From Lota lota (taxonomy: Eukaryota > Chordata > Actinopteri > Gadiformes > Lotidae): a stretch of DNA of 64,000 nt. A program made the position numbers and the translations under genes. This document shows positions 13,301-26,760 of the stretch, piece by piece. The stretch lies in contig JACYXH010000802.1 of assembly GCA_026745465.1 (NCBI GenBank), positions 4,005,758 through 4,069,757 of the forward strand, read 5' to 3'. Under the pieces are notes generated by a model. The model was not told the DNA's origin and ran no database searches. It saw only the letters and a list, made by a program, of their open reading frames with translations. The first letter of the stretch is position 1. The number at the start of each line of letters is the position of its first letter.

Positions 13301-16051
13301 TGGAGAGCCAGCCAGGATGAGGAGTGATGCACTGACAATGTGAGGCTTTAACACATGCACATCCATTGGCAGTGGACCAGAAAGGACTTAAAACACGGGG
13401 AGCTACAGGGCGAGCTCCCATTCTGTATATAAACTGTAATGGAGACCAATAACAAGCAAAAACACAAGATACAGTACAGAGAACATCGTCACAAGGGAAA
13501 CAGCCAACAACATTTACACTTGATCCAACCTATTACTATTGTGGAAATTGTGGAATTGTAGAATTCCATGAAATCTTTCAGACAAAATGAGGCCTGATAC
13601 AGCTGTGACTAAGGAATGGTAGCGTAGTGTAAGTGAAAGGTTGAAGAGCCAAGGGCAGCGGATATACAGTATCAAAGAACTGGAGGATTACAACACTGTG
13701 AAGTTGGCATCACATCTAACAAACCTTCTTGTCTTTACACTATACATTAAAAACAAATTGAGCATGTTGAATAGCATCCAAATAGGATAAACACATGCAA
13801 AATTGAGTGGATTAAAATGAGAATAAAACGTCTAAGTCTAGGTATATGCTGCAGATTGCACTGATGCTTAAATATGAACATTCTATTCCATTCTAAAGGA
13901 AATGTATTTGTTAATTGGAAACTGTTTTGCTAAATCAAAATACTCTAGGACCTGAACGGCTATTAAATCTTGCTGGATTAACAGCTGGATTTCACCTCAA
14001 CAGTTCATGACCGGAAAAAGAGGGCGCAACAAAAGAAAATCATAATTTCTTTACACATCACACTCTAAGTTGATGTGTTTTCAAGTTTTACACATCACAC
14101 TCTACAAACAAGAAGCCAATTTCATAACTTAACAGGGTGAGTACATAAATACGTGAGTGAAAAAAAAAAGAACAATCAAGAGCAAGAGACACAGGGACAG
14201 ACCAAGGGAGAAAGAGCAGGAATGGTATAGTTCGGTGTAAAGTTATGGAAGGGGAAGAGGGCTATTCAGAGCACCACACGATGACCACTAGAAATACAAA
14301 CGGTGGTCGACTGCAGGCCCTGGGGCTGACAGGACTTTTGTGTTTGCTTAATTATATCACAAAGGACTGAAGGACTTCATTTGTCTGCCTCCCGTGTCAC
14401 ATATTTAACAGTAATACAGCCCACTGGTGCAAGGGTATATAGGTAATTGACAGCGTTACCTATTTACACATTCTCATACTTGACATTAAGAGTTTTATCA
14501 ATTTCAAAATGTTCAAATGATTTGAAAGCCATTCATCAAGACATCTATCTTATCATCAGGCAAAAAGTGCAATTGAGAATGATTAAAAAGGCTAAAATGT
14601 GTTATCTTCAGTTTTCAATACTGGAATGATTTTCACGAATGAACTTCGTCTGCAACTGGAAGCAGAAATTGAACAGTTGTGACTCTTGATGTGGGCTATT
14701 TTTTGTTTTCGATATACAAATTTAAATCAATCATTTGTAAAACAGAACTAATCCCTAAAATAAAAGTAAAAATACTATATTATTGTCCGGTTAGATTTTT
14801 ATTCTAGTGTTTGCATACCTTTATTCAATAACAAAGCAACAGTTAAATATAATTGACGAGAATAACGTTGGATGGTATCAAGGTATAAATATATTTACGG
14901 TATGAATACGGTAAAAAATCCAAACACTCTTCTTTCTATTTCCTTGAGGGTGGCGTGAGCTGGGCCGTCAGCAACAGGTCATGGCAACACACGCGCACTG
15001 ACTGGACGCCGGGCCTGGCGTCATTTCACCCATACTGCCTAGTCTAGTTGCTGCTTGTGGGCCTTGTTACACAAATATGATTTTTTTGGTGTGAACAAGT
15101 ACATTTGAAAGTATATTTGGCAAATACTATTATTAATATTTGTCTTTGTCTAGGCTGCTATCACGCATGCCCAGGCATGTCCTGTGAATCATTGCAAAAT
15201 TGTTTTCCAGCGAATGACTTAAATTAAACCACATTGTACTTGTGAAACAATTTGCACAGAAGGGGTAACGGGATTGAATCAAAACCCGACACAGCCGTAT
15301 AATTGTCTCCTCATTATGCTCGAGCTGCGACAGTCCATCCTGTCACTCACTGAATCTTTAATGGAATCATGAAAATATTGCCATTTTTTACTTTATTTTG
15401 AGATTACTTCTTCCAACTACAAAAGAGGGGAAGGGGCGGGGGGTTTAATCCCTCAGTGTGGCCCAAAACCAAACACTGATGGTTATTGATCCGGGGGAGA
15501 AGGGGAGGGGGGAGGGATCCTTGGTTATCAACATCCCAGGTCCTGGATGGTAGTAGAAGAAAAAGAGAGAGAGACGTCGTTTTAACAAGTTCACCAAGGC
15601 CAAATTAACTCCCCAGAGCCCCAAAGGGATCGTTCCCATCCGTACGTCTTGTCCGAGGTAGTCAGACACAACATCTTCTACCGTGTCCAACGGGGGATGT
15701 TTTGATGTATGTCAACTTCACTCCCCCCCACGCAAATTCATGTATCCCTTCTCTCCCAATTCACACCGCTCATTCCATCACTCTGGAAGGAAATTGGCAC
15801 TTGTCGAAGGAGGCAATTAGGACGTAACAATGCTATGGAGCTCCATATGGGGGTCGGCTTTCTGGCCACAATGGTATTTTATAGATGCCTTGTACAATGC
15901 TACTGAATGACCAAAACAGGCAATTTGAAATGCCCCCGGAGAAATTAAAAGTTTTCCAATAGCTTGAAAGGGATGGCTGGCTGGCGGTAAGGGCGACTAC
16001 AGGGGAGCATCTCTGAGAGGCTGAGTGGAATAAAGTTTGCATGTGTATACA
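10362..16051. other. gbf1 intron, no gene
   Basis: Mostly unique AT-rich sequence. It contains a SINE-like copy (11439-11573), a purine-rich patch near 11830-11880, and a G run near 13265. Around 12990-13130 the sequence is non-repetitive with ATTA/TAAT cores and could be a conserved element. No exon with acceptable splice sites and a recognisable protein was found. Confidence 0.6.
11439..11573 (+). mobile_element. tRNA-derived SINE-like element, copy 1
   Basis: Starts with TCTAGCTCAACTGGTAGAGA, which fits the tRNA/Pol III A box (TAGCTCAACTGG). A decayed B box (GATTGGTTCCCA) follows about 45 bp later, then a tail with CACCAAATGGCATAC. The whole segment aligns with 34561-34699. The tail resembles the AAATGGCATAT ends of common teleost tRNA-SINEs. 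The family name is not assigned. Confidence 0.7.
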
Positions 16052-16209
<158 letters not shown>

Positions 16210-18310
16210 TTTATACTGTTCAGGGAACAAGAGAAACTAGTGTGCAGAAACGTAACATGGGACAAAGAATGATTGACAGGTTCGTGGCGACCCTTGAGAG
16301 TCGCTACGTTTCCCCAAGATCTCATGAGAAAGTGTTTCTATTGTCTTGTTAAAGTGGAAATTTTGTAGATTGCTGTTTTGTTCTCTTTGGCGACACCTAT
16401 GGCGATAAGTGGTAATTGCAGATGTTTTGGACCGCACTTCCCAGAGATCCGAACAGTGTCGCCTGTGTAACATCAGTCAGTAGGCAGTTGGTTTATTGGC
16501 AAGAGACTGGAACAAAACTGTACGCCTCTCCACACACAAGTGAGTGTGAAGTGTGAGTCTGTTGCATTAGCTCCACCTACCATGAATCACTGCTGGGTGA
16601 TGGAAAACGCATCACTAACTGTGCGCCACTTGTGATTTGCCCAGGAAGGTTGACCCCGCCAACCAGTTCGTAACATTAATAATACTGAAAATGTAAGGGG
16701 TTTCATCTTTGGGCCATAGGCTCAATCACCATTGTGTTACCTCAGTCGGATATTCATGTTTTCATCTATGAATATGGTAATTTATATGTTTTCAATTTTG
16801 TTATTCACATATTGTTATTATAGTGGCGTTGATCAATGTCAATCCAATGACACACCATGCACAACTGTTTCTGTTGTCTTGTCTCTAGGCGTTACTGCAT
16901 TGGTGTGCTCTGCTTCAGCAAGACCTGGACCACACACACGTCCTTGTTTTGTTTACCATGACTCTATGGTGCCTTCAGATTAAAGATAACTGTAGGACTG
17001 TAGACACACAGCCATGACCAAACCAACTCTAGACCTCAGGGCAGTGTTCAAACTGCCCTTTGGTTTCCATATTGATCATTAACGCAAACTAAAGGCTTGT
17101 CCCCCGGGGCCCAGTGTGTGAGTGTGTGTCTGACACACAGAGAATTTAGAAATACATCGTATTACAGTTCAAACAAAAGGGTTTAGGTTTTGAGCTATAA
17201 AGCACAACCCTGGGGAAAAGAATGGGGTTAGCATTCACATGTGTCTAACAGGCTAGATATTCAGTTTAATCCTTAAGAAAACGTAAACTATAATCTGGTC
17301 AAAGCAAAGCAGGTGCATTCGAAAAGCATGACTTTATTAGCGCGTATTTTCAGTGTCAGGGGCATGGGGGGGGGGGGGGGGGATATATGTGCTATATGTT
17401 GCACCTGTTATCCTGTACATAAAATGTGTTCTCTATGCCACATACTTTTCACACACAGACCATGTAATTTGGACGGCGGTGGTGGCAAAGAAGGGGGGTT
17501 AATGTTTTCCACAGGCCCCCCCATCGCCATGGTGATGGATGGACATGCTTCACGCTCGATTTTCGTATGAATAACCGGATGTCATTTTGCGCAGGAAAAA
17601 AATTAAACTGCTGAGCTAGCAAACGGGAAGAAAACATCTCGCCTTCACTTCTGAGTCAAATTGTGTGGAGACCAACACTTTGGTTTTGAGTGTGTGTGTG
17701 TGTCGGTGTCAATGTGTATGGTAAGGATAAGCAATAATAGATTGAGGAAAAATAATTGATACACATAAATAAAGGCAACTCTTGCACCAATATTTTTTTA
17801 TAAAACACTAAATGGTTAATTAGAGTCATCATCGAAATTCTTTTTCCAATTCAGTTCTGAGCTATTTTATTATTAGGCAGGAAGACATCATTAAATTCTG
17901 GTAAAAACATGATTGCAATTTTCAGTTACGGTTCACAGGCTCTTATTTTGACAGAGTTCCTTGAATTCCGAACATAAGAGATCAATGTACATTTCCGTCA
18001 TAGTTGGCAGGCTCTTATTTTGACAGAAACACCTCGGCGGTAAACAAGGGCCCTCTGATCCAATCAGCCGCATTTCATTTATAATGCTCAACCATTTGCT
18101 CCCAACTGTCAATCGTTCTGCGGGTGCCCTTCAAACGAGGTGCCATCAAATTATCGCCTCTATTTCCAGAAAAACAAACACAGGAGCAAGACAAGAAATT
18201 TCCATTTGTTCCTGTGACTATATAACCTTGCATACATCGGTCGCGTCTTGGGAAAGATGGTGAGGGTGAAGGTGTGGAGGGTGGTGGGGGGGTGGGAATG
18301 AGTTTGAGAC

Positions 18311-18440
18311 AGGGGTATGGCTCAGTATTGGGTAACGTTAGGGAAAGGAGGGGGGGGGGTATGGCTCAGTATTGGGTAACATTAGGGAGAGGGGGGGTGT
18401 ATGACTAAGTATCGGGTAAAGTTAGGGGGCAGAGGAGGGG
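18311..18440. repeat. Three-copy tandem repeat, about 39-45 bp per unit
   Basis: Units begin GTATGGCTCAGTATTGGGTA (18315), again at 18360, and GTATGACTAAGTATCGGGTA (18399). Each is followed by ACGTTAGGG-like sequence and a G-rich run of variable length. The units differ by a few substitutions and by G-run length. Confidence 0.85.
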
Positions 18441-19619
18441 GTTGAGCGACAGAGAGCCGCATCAGGATCTATCAACACACACACACACACAACTTTGATG
18501 AGCACTGCTATCCTCGACCAAGCTATCCTCAAAACGGCATGAAGAGAGAAAGGAAGTGAGAAGGAGGGACATGGGGACAATGTCAAAGGGGATTGGGATG
18601 AAGGCGGTGGTAGGGTGGTGGGGTTGGGTGTGTCTGAATGCTCACAAGCGGGGACAACAGACAGGGTAGGGGGTGGTGGAGGAGTTGGTGGTGGAGTTGG
18701 TGGGGGTCTGGACGTTCAGAAGGAGGGAGGTCAGACAGGGGATGAGGTGCTGGAGGCTGGGTTGGGGGTCTGGATGCACAGAGCCAGTGCCCTTATTCGT
18801 CTCACCTGCTGCGCTCCTTCAGCGCTCCACTAATGGCATTCTCGGGGGTATGAGGGAATCATACAACCACGCACCGTAGACTTTCACAACAGGCTCGGGG
18901 GGCCCCTGCATGTTCATAAAAGACACAATACAAGGCCGGCACGCAGGCATACTGGCGCTCGCGCCCCAACTGTGGCGTAGCTCAAAGTGCTGCTCCAACA
19001 GAGAGGATGCCAGGAGACACCAACAGGGTTTATTTTTATTTGGAATTTAATGCGGTGAGCACACGAGAGCGAGTCAATCAAACAGAAGGAGGAAAAATGT
19101 GAAGGCAACCGTGGTAGCCGAGACTCTAGGAAAACAAACATGAGATGATTTAGGGATTTATGTAATGAATGGCACTCGCACTGGTGTAAATCTCTCACCT
19201 CAAAATGGGTCTGTTATGATTAGGATTCCAATGAGATTTAGATTCATTGGAGGGAAAAAAAATGACGCAACACATGAACACCAACACTTGTTTACACAAA
19301 GTACACAACTGTGACTGAAGGCAACAATTGAAAAAAAACACATTACGCAAACCTTTACGTTTTCAGAACTCTTATTTTTTAAGTGCCGTATTATAATGAA
19401 TGCGAACATGATTCACAACCATAATACTACTAAAGCACTACAACAACTACAACTAGTAGCATGAGCACAATGCCTGTTCAAAATATAGGCATATCATCAT
19501 GGTAACCTAGTTTCATATAGTTTTTTATGAGCCGCTCACATTATTTATTATTTAGCGTTATTTACAATTTCGTCACTAAGCAGATTCTATCATCGAAAGC
19601 CAATTACAGTGATTTATTT

Positions 19620-19756
19620 ATATACATAGCAAGTAGGGATAAGGCATCTTTGCTCAGTGATGCCTACAGGCAAACTGTGGACATCGGCAGAGTAAGGATC
19701 GACCCCATGTCCTGTCGGCTAGGAGTCAAGCACTCTAACCACTAGAGTATCCTAGC
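19620..19756. repeat. Dispersed repeat relic (GGATAAGGCATCTTTGCTCA type)
   Basis: Contains AAGGCATCTTTGCTCAGTGA, GATCGACCCCATGTCCTG and GGAGTCAAGCACTCTAACCA. Similar strings recur at 38326-38465 and 39885-40080. The tRNA-like GTCAAGCACTCTAACCACTA end resembles tails found in several teleost SINE families. Diverged, with no open frame of interest. Confidence 0.5.
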
Positions 19757-21515
19757 CACAAACCATCAAACCAAGAGAGAGTGGCGTGGACAGGAAAGGG
19801 CCCATATGCCAAAGTCATGATGTGCTGCATGACAACAAACCACCGTGGCCTCACAGCATGGGCCGGTCAGGGCACGTTGGTGGATGAGGAGCCCTGAACC
19901 TCTGGCAACGCTCCAGAGGTAAATCCTCCAAGTTAGACTCCCTGCTGAGTCATCCCAGTGGCAGGCTCATCTTCTCCCTCCTCATCTACCTTGACATGAC
20001 ACCCGACGCCAGCTGTTCTGCAGCCCCTGCTGGTGTTTTAAGCTGCCTGTCTGTGTTGCAGTGGCCTTTCCAGACCACGAGATAATAAATGATAAATCAA
20101 GTTTTAAAGAGTCACCAACCTGCTTAACAATCATATGTGAAGAACTGCACCATCTTTGGTGAAACCGTAGCACTGAATTATAACTCAATGGGTTATCTAC
20201 ATTACACTTTCACATGCTGATTGTCAATTGAATTGCAATAGCTTGTTTTGCACTTGACAAAACGAGAAACATTAGTTGTCATTTGACTGAAAAATGACAC
20301 TTTGTTTTGTGCATTTTACGAGTGTTTTTGCATCCAGCAGCTATAAGAAAGTTACAGCAAACACTATTCATGGCTGGTTCGAATTGAGCGGATAATAAAT
20401 ATTAATTTAATAATTTGCGCTTGTTACGTCGCTATATTTTTTATCCTAGTTATGACTATTAATTACATTGGACATGTTGATCCAATCAGAAATTAGCAAT
20501 CCACTTTAAGAGGAATGGTCATTGTAATCCCCAAGTCGAGGATGGAAAGGCGTGAGTGGAAAGGCCTCTTCTCCTCCACTTCATCCCTGCCCTGGAGTAT
20601 TGCAAGCCCCTCATTTGAATGTAACCATTCGGCAGGCATGACCATCAGTATTAATAGGCCGATACCACTGTATTTAGACGTGATGCTCCCTTTATTCCCA
20701 CCCTGCATTGACAGCAAATCCTCTGTGTGTGTTTAATAAATCACAGCGGTTAGGTGCGCGGGCTTAGTCTCAAGTCACCCTAATGACTATATTATGAGCC
20801 GCAGCATTAGGAAGGATTAATACTAATCTGGGCTGTTTCAGTTTACCCTGAGCTGTAGGGCCGGGAGGGTCGACAGGACAACAGATCAGCGTGTGCCCTC
20901 TGAACAGAAACATCCGTCCGCCCGCAGCTCAGGAGAACATTAATGAGCTGGTTTTACATGGAGGTTATCTGCTCGGGGAGAAGAGGGAAAAATAAAAAGA
21001 GCGGCCCATCTCGATGCCTCCCTCCCCCACCACCACCAGCGATCTCTGGGGGTATCTCTGGTTACTTTGCAAGCTTTAGTCTGGGAAGCACACTCGGAGA
21101 ATAACCCCTAGTGGTCCCCTCACAAGCTCTGTACAGCTGGGATAAACACCCAAACAAATAGTTGTTGGGACTAGATATACAGAGCTGAAAGCCTGCCTGG
21201 TCCATCTGGAGGGCTGGTGGGTTGAGCCAGCACAAGTCCCGGCTGCTTCAGCCCGAGGTTGACTACAGTCTACAAGCAACACTTTCTGTAGACAGTGGAG
21301 AATATAGAGAGAAATGTTTATGGAATAAAGCTTGGTTTGTTCAAGTAGAAAATGGTTCTGCAAGAGAATAACTGGAGCTAACTTTTACTGTAAAGAATGT
21401 AGATCGCACAACAGTAACAGTCATGATTTGCAAAAAAAAAAATGCAGGTTTAAGTAACAGAGAATATTGTCCATGTTTGTACCCTTTCAATATTAATAAT
21501 ATAAAATAATCCCCT

Positions 21516-21545
21516 CATTATTAACCATTCAAATGGTTAATAATG
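21516..21545. repeat. Perfect 14-bp inverted repeat, 2-base spacer
   Basis: CATTATTAACCATT, spacer CA, AATGGTTAATAATG. The arms contain TTAACCATT and ATTA cores, so it could bind a homodimeric homeodomain or HNF1-like factor, or it could be a mutational relic. Confidence 0.93.
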
Positions 21546-22314
21546 ATATAAAATAAAATTCCATCAATTCCTAACGTAATTAGAGGGCAAAATGTACTAG
21601 TATGACTGCTCAGTAAACATGTAGCACACAGCGCTAACCATAGCTGCACTTGCAAGATACATTTTGTAACACTGATGCCACACAGGATCCATGGATGTGT
21701 GTGTGTGTGTGTGTTGGGAGCGGGGTGGGCATTAAAGCCTATCAGGTTTACCCCCACTGGGGCTCTAAAATACCCCAAGCTGAGTGGCCAGAGATGCCCC
21801 TGGCCGGCTTAGCAGACCAAGGCGACAACTGTCATAAATGACTCCCCTGTGGACCGGCGTGTCTGCCATACTATAACAAGCTGTAGGGGTAAAGGCATGG
21901 CGCACCATGATGGAGTATCAGGGAAGGCAGCAGGCCAAACGCCTGCCACCCTCCTGCAGTGGAGATCTCGCCACAAGACACGACTGTTCACTCAAGTTTT
22001 AGTTGTCGTTTTCTTTCCCAAACGGACGTGTCAACAGGACAACAGGATGTGATGTGTCAATATCGAAGCTCCTTATTCTGTGACCCCTGCCGACCCGGGC
22101 CCCAGGCTTCTGGGAGACCCGGGGATCCTTCCTTCGGCACGTCAACTGGAGAAGGACGCCAAGTGGCTGGAGAGACCACCTCCTCCAGACCACTTCACTG
22201 TGGTTCACATGGCAGCTCGCTTCCAGTGATGTATAAAGTGCACTTCCCTGGGGCTTGCTGTTTGTCATAAAACATCTCTCAGCACATCATTTAACCAAAC
22301 TAGAGAGGCAAAAA

Positions 22315-22338
22315 GGGGGGGGGGGGGGGGGGGGGGGG
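22315..22338. repeat. G homopolymer (24 bases)
   Basis: An uninterrupted G run followed by CT and six more Gs. Potential G-quadruplex. Length uncertain. Confidence 0.9.
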
Positions 22339-23652
22339 CTGGGGGGAGGCAATGGAACCAAAAAAAAAAAAGAATACAAACATAATTTACAAAAGTGGCG
22401 TTGGAGTCTAATAGTGGGGCTGGTTGCCAGAAGTGCAGTAACTCTAAACCGTGGCGTGGTAAGTGGCTTCTCAGAGAATACTGTTGGGTAATGTCAGACA
22501 GCTGAGCAAATGGGAAGGGGTCCAGGGAGTGCATTATCCTTATGAATTCATGACAAAAATCTTCCAACGGAGACGGAGGTGTTTGTAAACACTTCGCTGT
22601 GCTTTCGCTCAAGAAACTGTCGAAGAGCAAAAAGGAAATTCTACATTGTGTGTGGAGAGCTACTTGAGTTTTCAAGATTTATTATGTGCACTTCTCTCTT
22701 GTCGTATTTACCTCACGCCGGCGGCGCTGAGGTCATCTGGCGAGCTGCTTGGTTTATTGTATGCTTGAGTGTTGCTCCTCAACCTCCTAATTTGGGGTCA
22801 TTTTATAAGGATTTGAGAGTTTTCAGCAGTGTTCGTTTTCTTGTACGGTGTTCAGGGCCGTTACAAAAAGACATTGATAGGAAAAATTGCTATTGGTCAC
22901 CAAGAAAGTATTGGGTTTCCAATGTATTTGGCATTACTGGGAGATTATATCCAGTTTACAACTGAATTCTTGGTTGTGACAACTGTGCTTATGCTGCAGG
23001 CTTCGTCGTTATTAGCCCCAAACCACAAGTGGTGGGCCTCATACACTACGCCACTTTAAAGCCATTGGAAACAAAGTGAAAGGGTGCCAACACCAAGGCT
23101 GAAAACCTACAACGTATCAGGTTAAAAGCATTAGCAACCACAACAGCCACTTATTTGCTTTTAGAATTTTTCCTTCTCATTTCAACATGGTTTTAAAATA
23201 TCTAAACCGTCTTTGTTTGTTGTTGTTTGCCCTCTTAAACATCACAGAGGGGGAAAAAAACACCTTTCCCGTTAAACAGTTTTTTTCTGCAGCGCCATGC
23301 GTCTCCATCGCGCCCAGCTCGTTCTGCACACGCAAGGCTGCGTCCATCCACTCCCACTGGCATCACGGCCATGGAATGCTGAACTCCACATTTTTCCATT
23401 CAACAAGGAAAAGCAAGCCTTTCAAAGCCAATCAGCTAGAAATGTTGCTTTGTTTTTATTTTCGACTGAACTTCCTGGAACCTATTATGTGGCTGTCAGG
23501 GATGTATATTTAGCTATGGTAACACGGGGCCTCTTCGTCCCCTTGCGCCACTGGTCATGTCACCTCGGATAAACAGAAAAAGTATTGGTTATCCCTTTTG
23601 TCACCTTAAAAGAAGGCTGCCATGGGTATTGTGTGTGTGTGTGCGTCTGTGT

Positions 23653-23657
<5 letters not shown>

Positions 23658-23693
<36 letters not shown>
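23658..23693. repeat. (AG)n microsatellite
   Basis: About 18 AG units, preceded by GTGTGTGTGTGCGTCTGTG. Confidence 0.97.
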
Positions 23694-23694
<1 letters not shown>

Positions 23695-23856
23695 CATGGC
23701 CCGGGTAAGAGACAATAAAGGATGGGATGGCTGCGGACATCACACCAGGGAGGTGGCTTATAGTAGGTTACCGGGTGGTTTGCCAAACATTACCTTTACA
23801 GACAGAATGGGATGCAAATAGTGAGTATTTATCGTTTATCGTAATTTATTGCAAGT

Positions 23857-23977
<121 letters not shown>

Positions 23978-25504
23978 GTCACACAGATCTGTGTTAATCA
24001 GGAATGTAAACACTTTCACAATTACATGTAGAACTCATGATTACTTTAATAACTGACTAATCAGATGATTGATAAATTCTTCATAATGAATCAACCATTA
24101 GAAGAATTCCAAATGAAAATAAAACACCATTCATCTTTTTATATATCATGACGACATTTGACCTTGATATTGGGTAATAAATGCATCTGGCTGAACGATT
24201 CTTACCAGATATAAACAATCACACATGAGGACATTGACCATTCGTCAAACGTCGACTCACTTTCTGAGTAGTAGTTTCACGATTGGTTGAGGTAATCCAC
24301 TAATTGCGAGGAGCCCTAGACAGCATACAGAACCATTTGCTGAGCTGAAAACCCTTTGGTATGAAGGGACACGAAACGGACATGCCCCTTTAGTCTGTTG
24401 ATCTTCTACTGGATGACGCTATTAGCATTTGAAACTTTGATGTCACTCGAGAAGAGCTCTTGTTTAATCAATCCCATAATGGCCTAACAAGTCTGCTGAG
24501 AGAAGAGTGAATCTTGGTGGATTATTGTCGATACAGCCGTACAACTGTGGTTCAAGGGTCAAAGACATTCAAAACTGATATGTTCAAAAAGGATAAACGG
24601 CTGAAGGACACACTGTCAAAATGTTAAACTCCGCAGGACAAAGGAAGCTCAATATGCAGCGATCATATTCCCATTGATACATCCATGGCCACCGGTGTTC
24701 TGGGCAAATTATTTCTCATAACCGATTTATATGATAGCCTTTGCTATTTTGGGCAAATACAGTGATTCAGAGGCACATTTGACCTCTAGATATCTAAAAG
24801 GAGAAAACTATATAAGCTACACTAACAGACAAAGTGTTATTCTGCTGACAATCAACACCGGCCTCTCTTGACATTTGCGGTGGTGAGGATTAGCTAAAAG
24901 TCAAGGCCTGCAGTCCATTGCCTTCTCCTTTCAAATCTTCAGACATTTATTTTTCTTGGGATCGAACGGGGTGGACGGCCGGCCCGCTGTTTCTTCTATA
25001 TAAAGAACAGTCCTATACATCTGAGGTGTTGAGTTCATAGGAATGTGCGCCTTGAACCCTGGATTAGCATGACCTATACTTGACTCAACAGTAACAGTGA
25101 TGCCCACTGGTTCACAAGTTCACTGGCCTGCTGACCGCGGTGTCTGAGATACACAGCCCAACCCCAAACCTCCCCTACCCTGAAAGCCCTCCCCCCCCCC
25201 ACCCCCCCTCCCCAAAAGCCCACGCCATCTGAATGCTGTCCCCCTCCCTCAGATCCAGGGGCAGCTCAGGCCCTCTCCCTCCGAACAAACAAGACGCATG
25301 GCAACGGTTGTTCCACAAGTGTCGGACCCCTGGTCGTAAATCCTGCCCGGGCATTTCAACACTCATAAACTGCTCAGCTCCAGCAGGTCCAGCCGGAATT
25401 TTTACTGTTTAAAACCAACAAGGACTTATCGGCATAGCTGGGATGGCTGGAGATGGCCTCGTACGGCCAAAATATGGTCCGAGCTGGGTGGGTTGGGTTT
25501 GGGA

Positions 25505-25524
25505 GGGGGGGGGGGGGGGGGGGG
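25505..25524. repeat. G homopolymer (about 20 bases)
   Basis: An uninterrupted G run. Length prone to sequencing error. Confidence 0.9.
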
Positions 25525-25776
25525 AAGGAGCACGCCAAGAGGGATCGTAATTGACCAACACACAAATCACGGCGTTAACATCGCCACCTGCTTCATGACA
25601 GGATTAACGAGACTAAATCAGAGGGCTAGAACAGGATTTCAAATGAAAATATCATACAAGTAAAAAAGAAAAAAGAAAAGAATAACAAGCAGTATCAATA
25701 TCAGAGCTTAGAGATGCTAAATTTGTTGTATGTCACATTGGGAAAATAAAGCATCAAAACAATAATAGAGATGCAG

Positions 25777-25919
<143 letters not shown>

Positions 25920-26667
25920 GGGAGGGGTGGTGGTGCTCTTGAATGTATCATCAGGTCTATTTTGCTTGCGGGCCAATCAACACCTTCTTGCGGCGGGGGT
26001 TGTTAGCATGTCTGCCGGTCAGCTGCATGGGGCGGTCGCAGCCATGCCGGCTCGCTCCCCTGTCAGCGGGGAAGCTTTTGTCAAAATGTGTAATGGGCGG
26101 CACTGATCCACATGCTATTTAAGACAGGCCGCGTCAACGACTTTAAAGGCCCCCCGCCGCAGTAAGTCACCTCTTGCTCCCTCTGATTCAATATTTATGC
26201 CCCGCCATGCAGACAGTTGTTTAATCAGCCTGTGTAGTGGACATGCCTGCCCACTAGGTCTGCCCCGCCAGCTGCCAGCTCACACTACCCACCCCCCTCG
26301 CCGCCACCGCCGTCCCTGGACACGACAGTATTTTGACCTATGTCACTTCCACTGCACACGCTGCCTTCAAACAACCCAGCTGCAGACCAGAAATAGGACA
26401 TCTATTTTTTTAATGCCAACCTCTACTCAGAAGACCCCAGTGGAACATCTCCCCTCCCTCTGGCCTCATTGGTGTGAAACAGGGGGGGAGGGAAGGGCCG
26501 ACGGAGGAGAGGAGACAACAGCAGCAGCCTCTCACTGTATTGTACTGAGACAACAACAACAGCAAGTGGGCTGGGGCCCAAGTTCAATGAACATGGTGGT
26601 ACAACTAACCCTGTCCCCCTAAAACCAAACACACACTACATTTTGAAGATACACCACTGTTCTATTC

Positions 26668-26760
26668 TGTTATTTAGCAGACTTTTTTCCAAAGTAAAGC
26701 TAGATAAAAGCAGACCTTTTCATTATTTCATGTCATTAAGGAGCAGGTATGGGTTGTACT
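26668..26760. repeat. Diverged dispersed repeat (TTTAGCAGA ... GAGCAGGTA type)
   Basis: Shares TATTTAGCAGACTTTTTTCC and TCATTAAGGAGCAGGTATGG with the element at 39885-40080. Relic of the same dispersed family. Confidence 0.45.

Noticed and set aside
15445-15690. An 81-codon minus-strand frame (DYLGQDVRMGTIPLGLWGVN)
   Set aside because: Looks somewhat protein-like but matches nothing I know and has no splice or conservation support.
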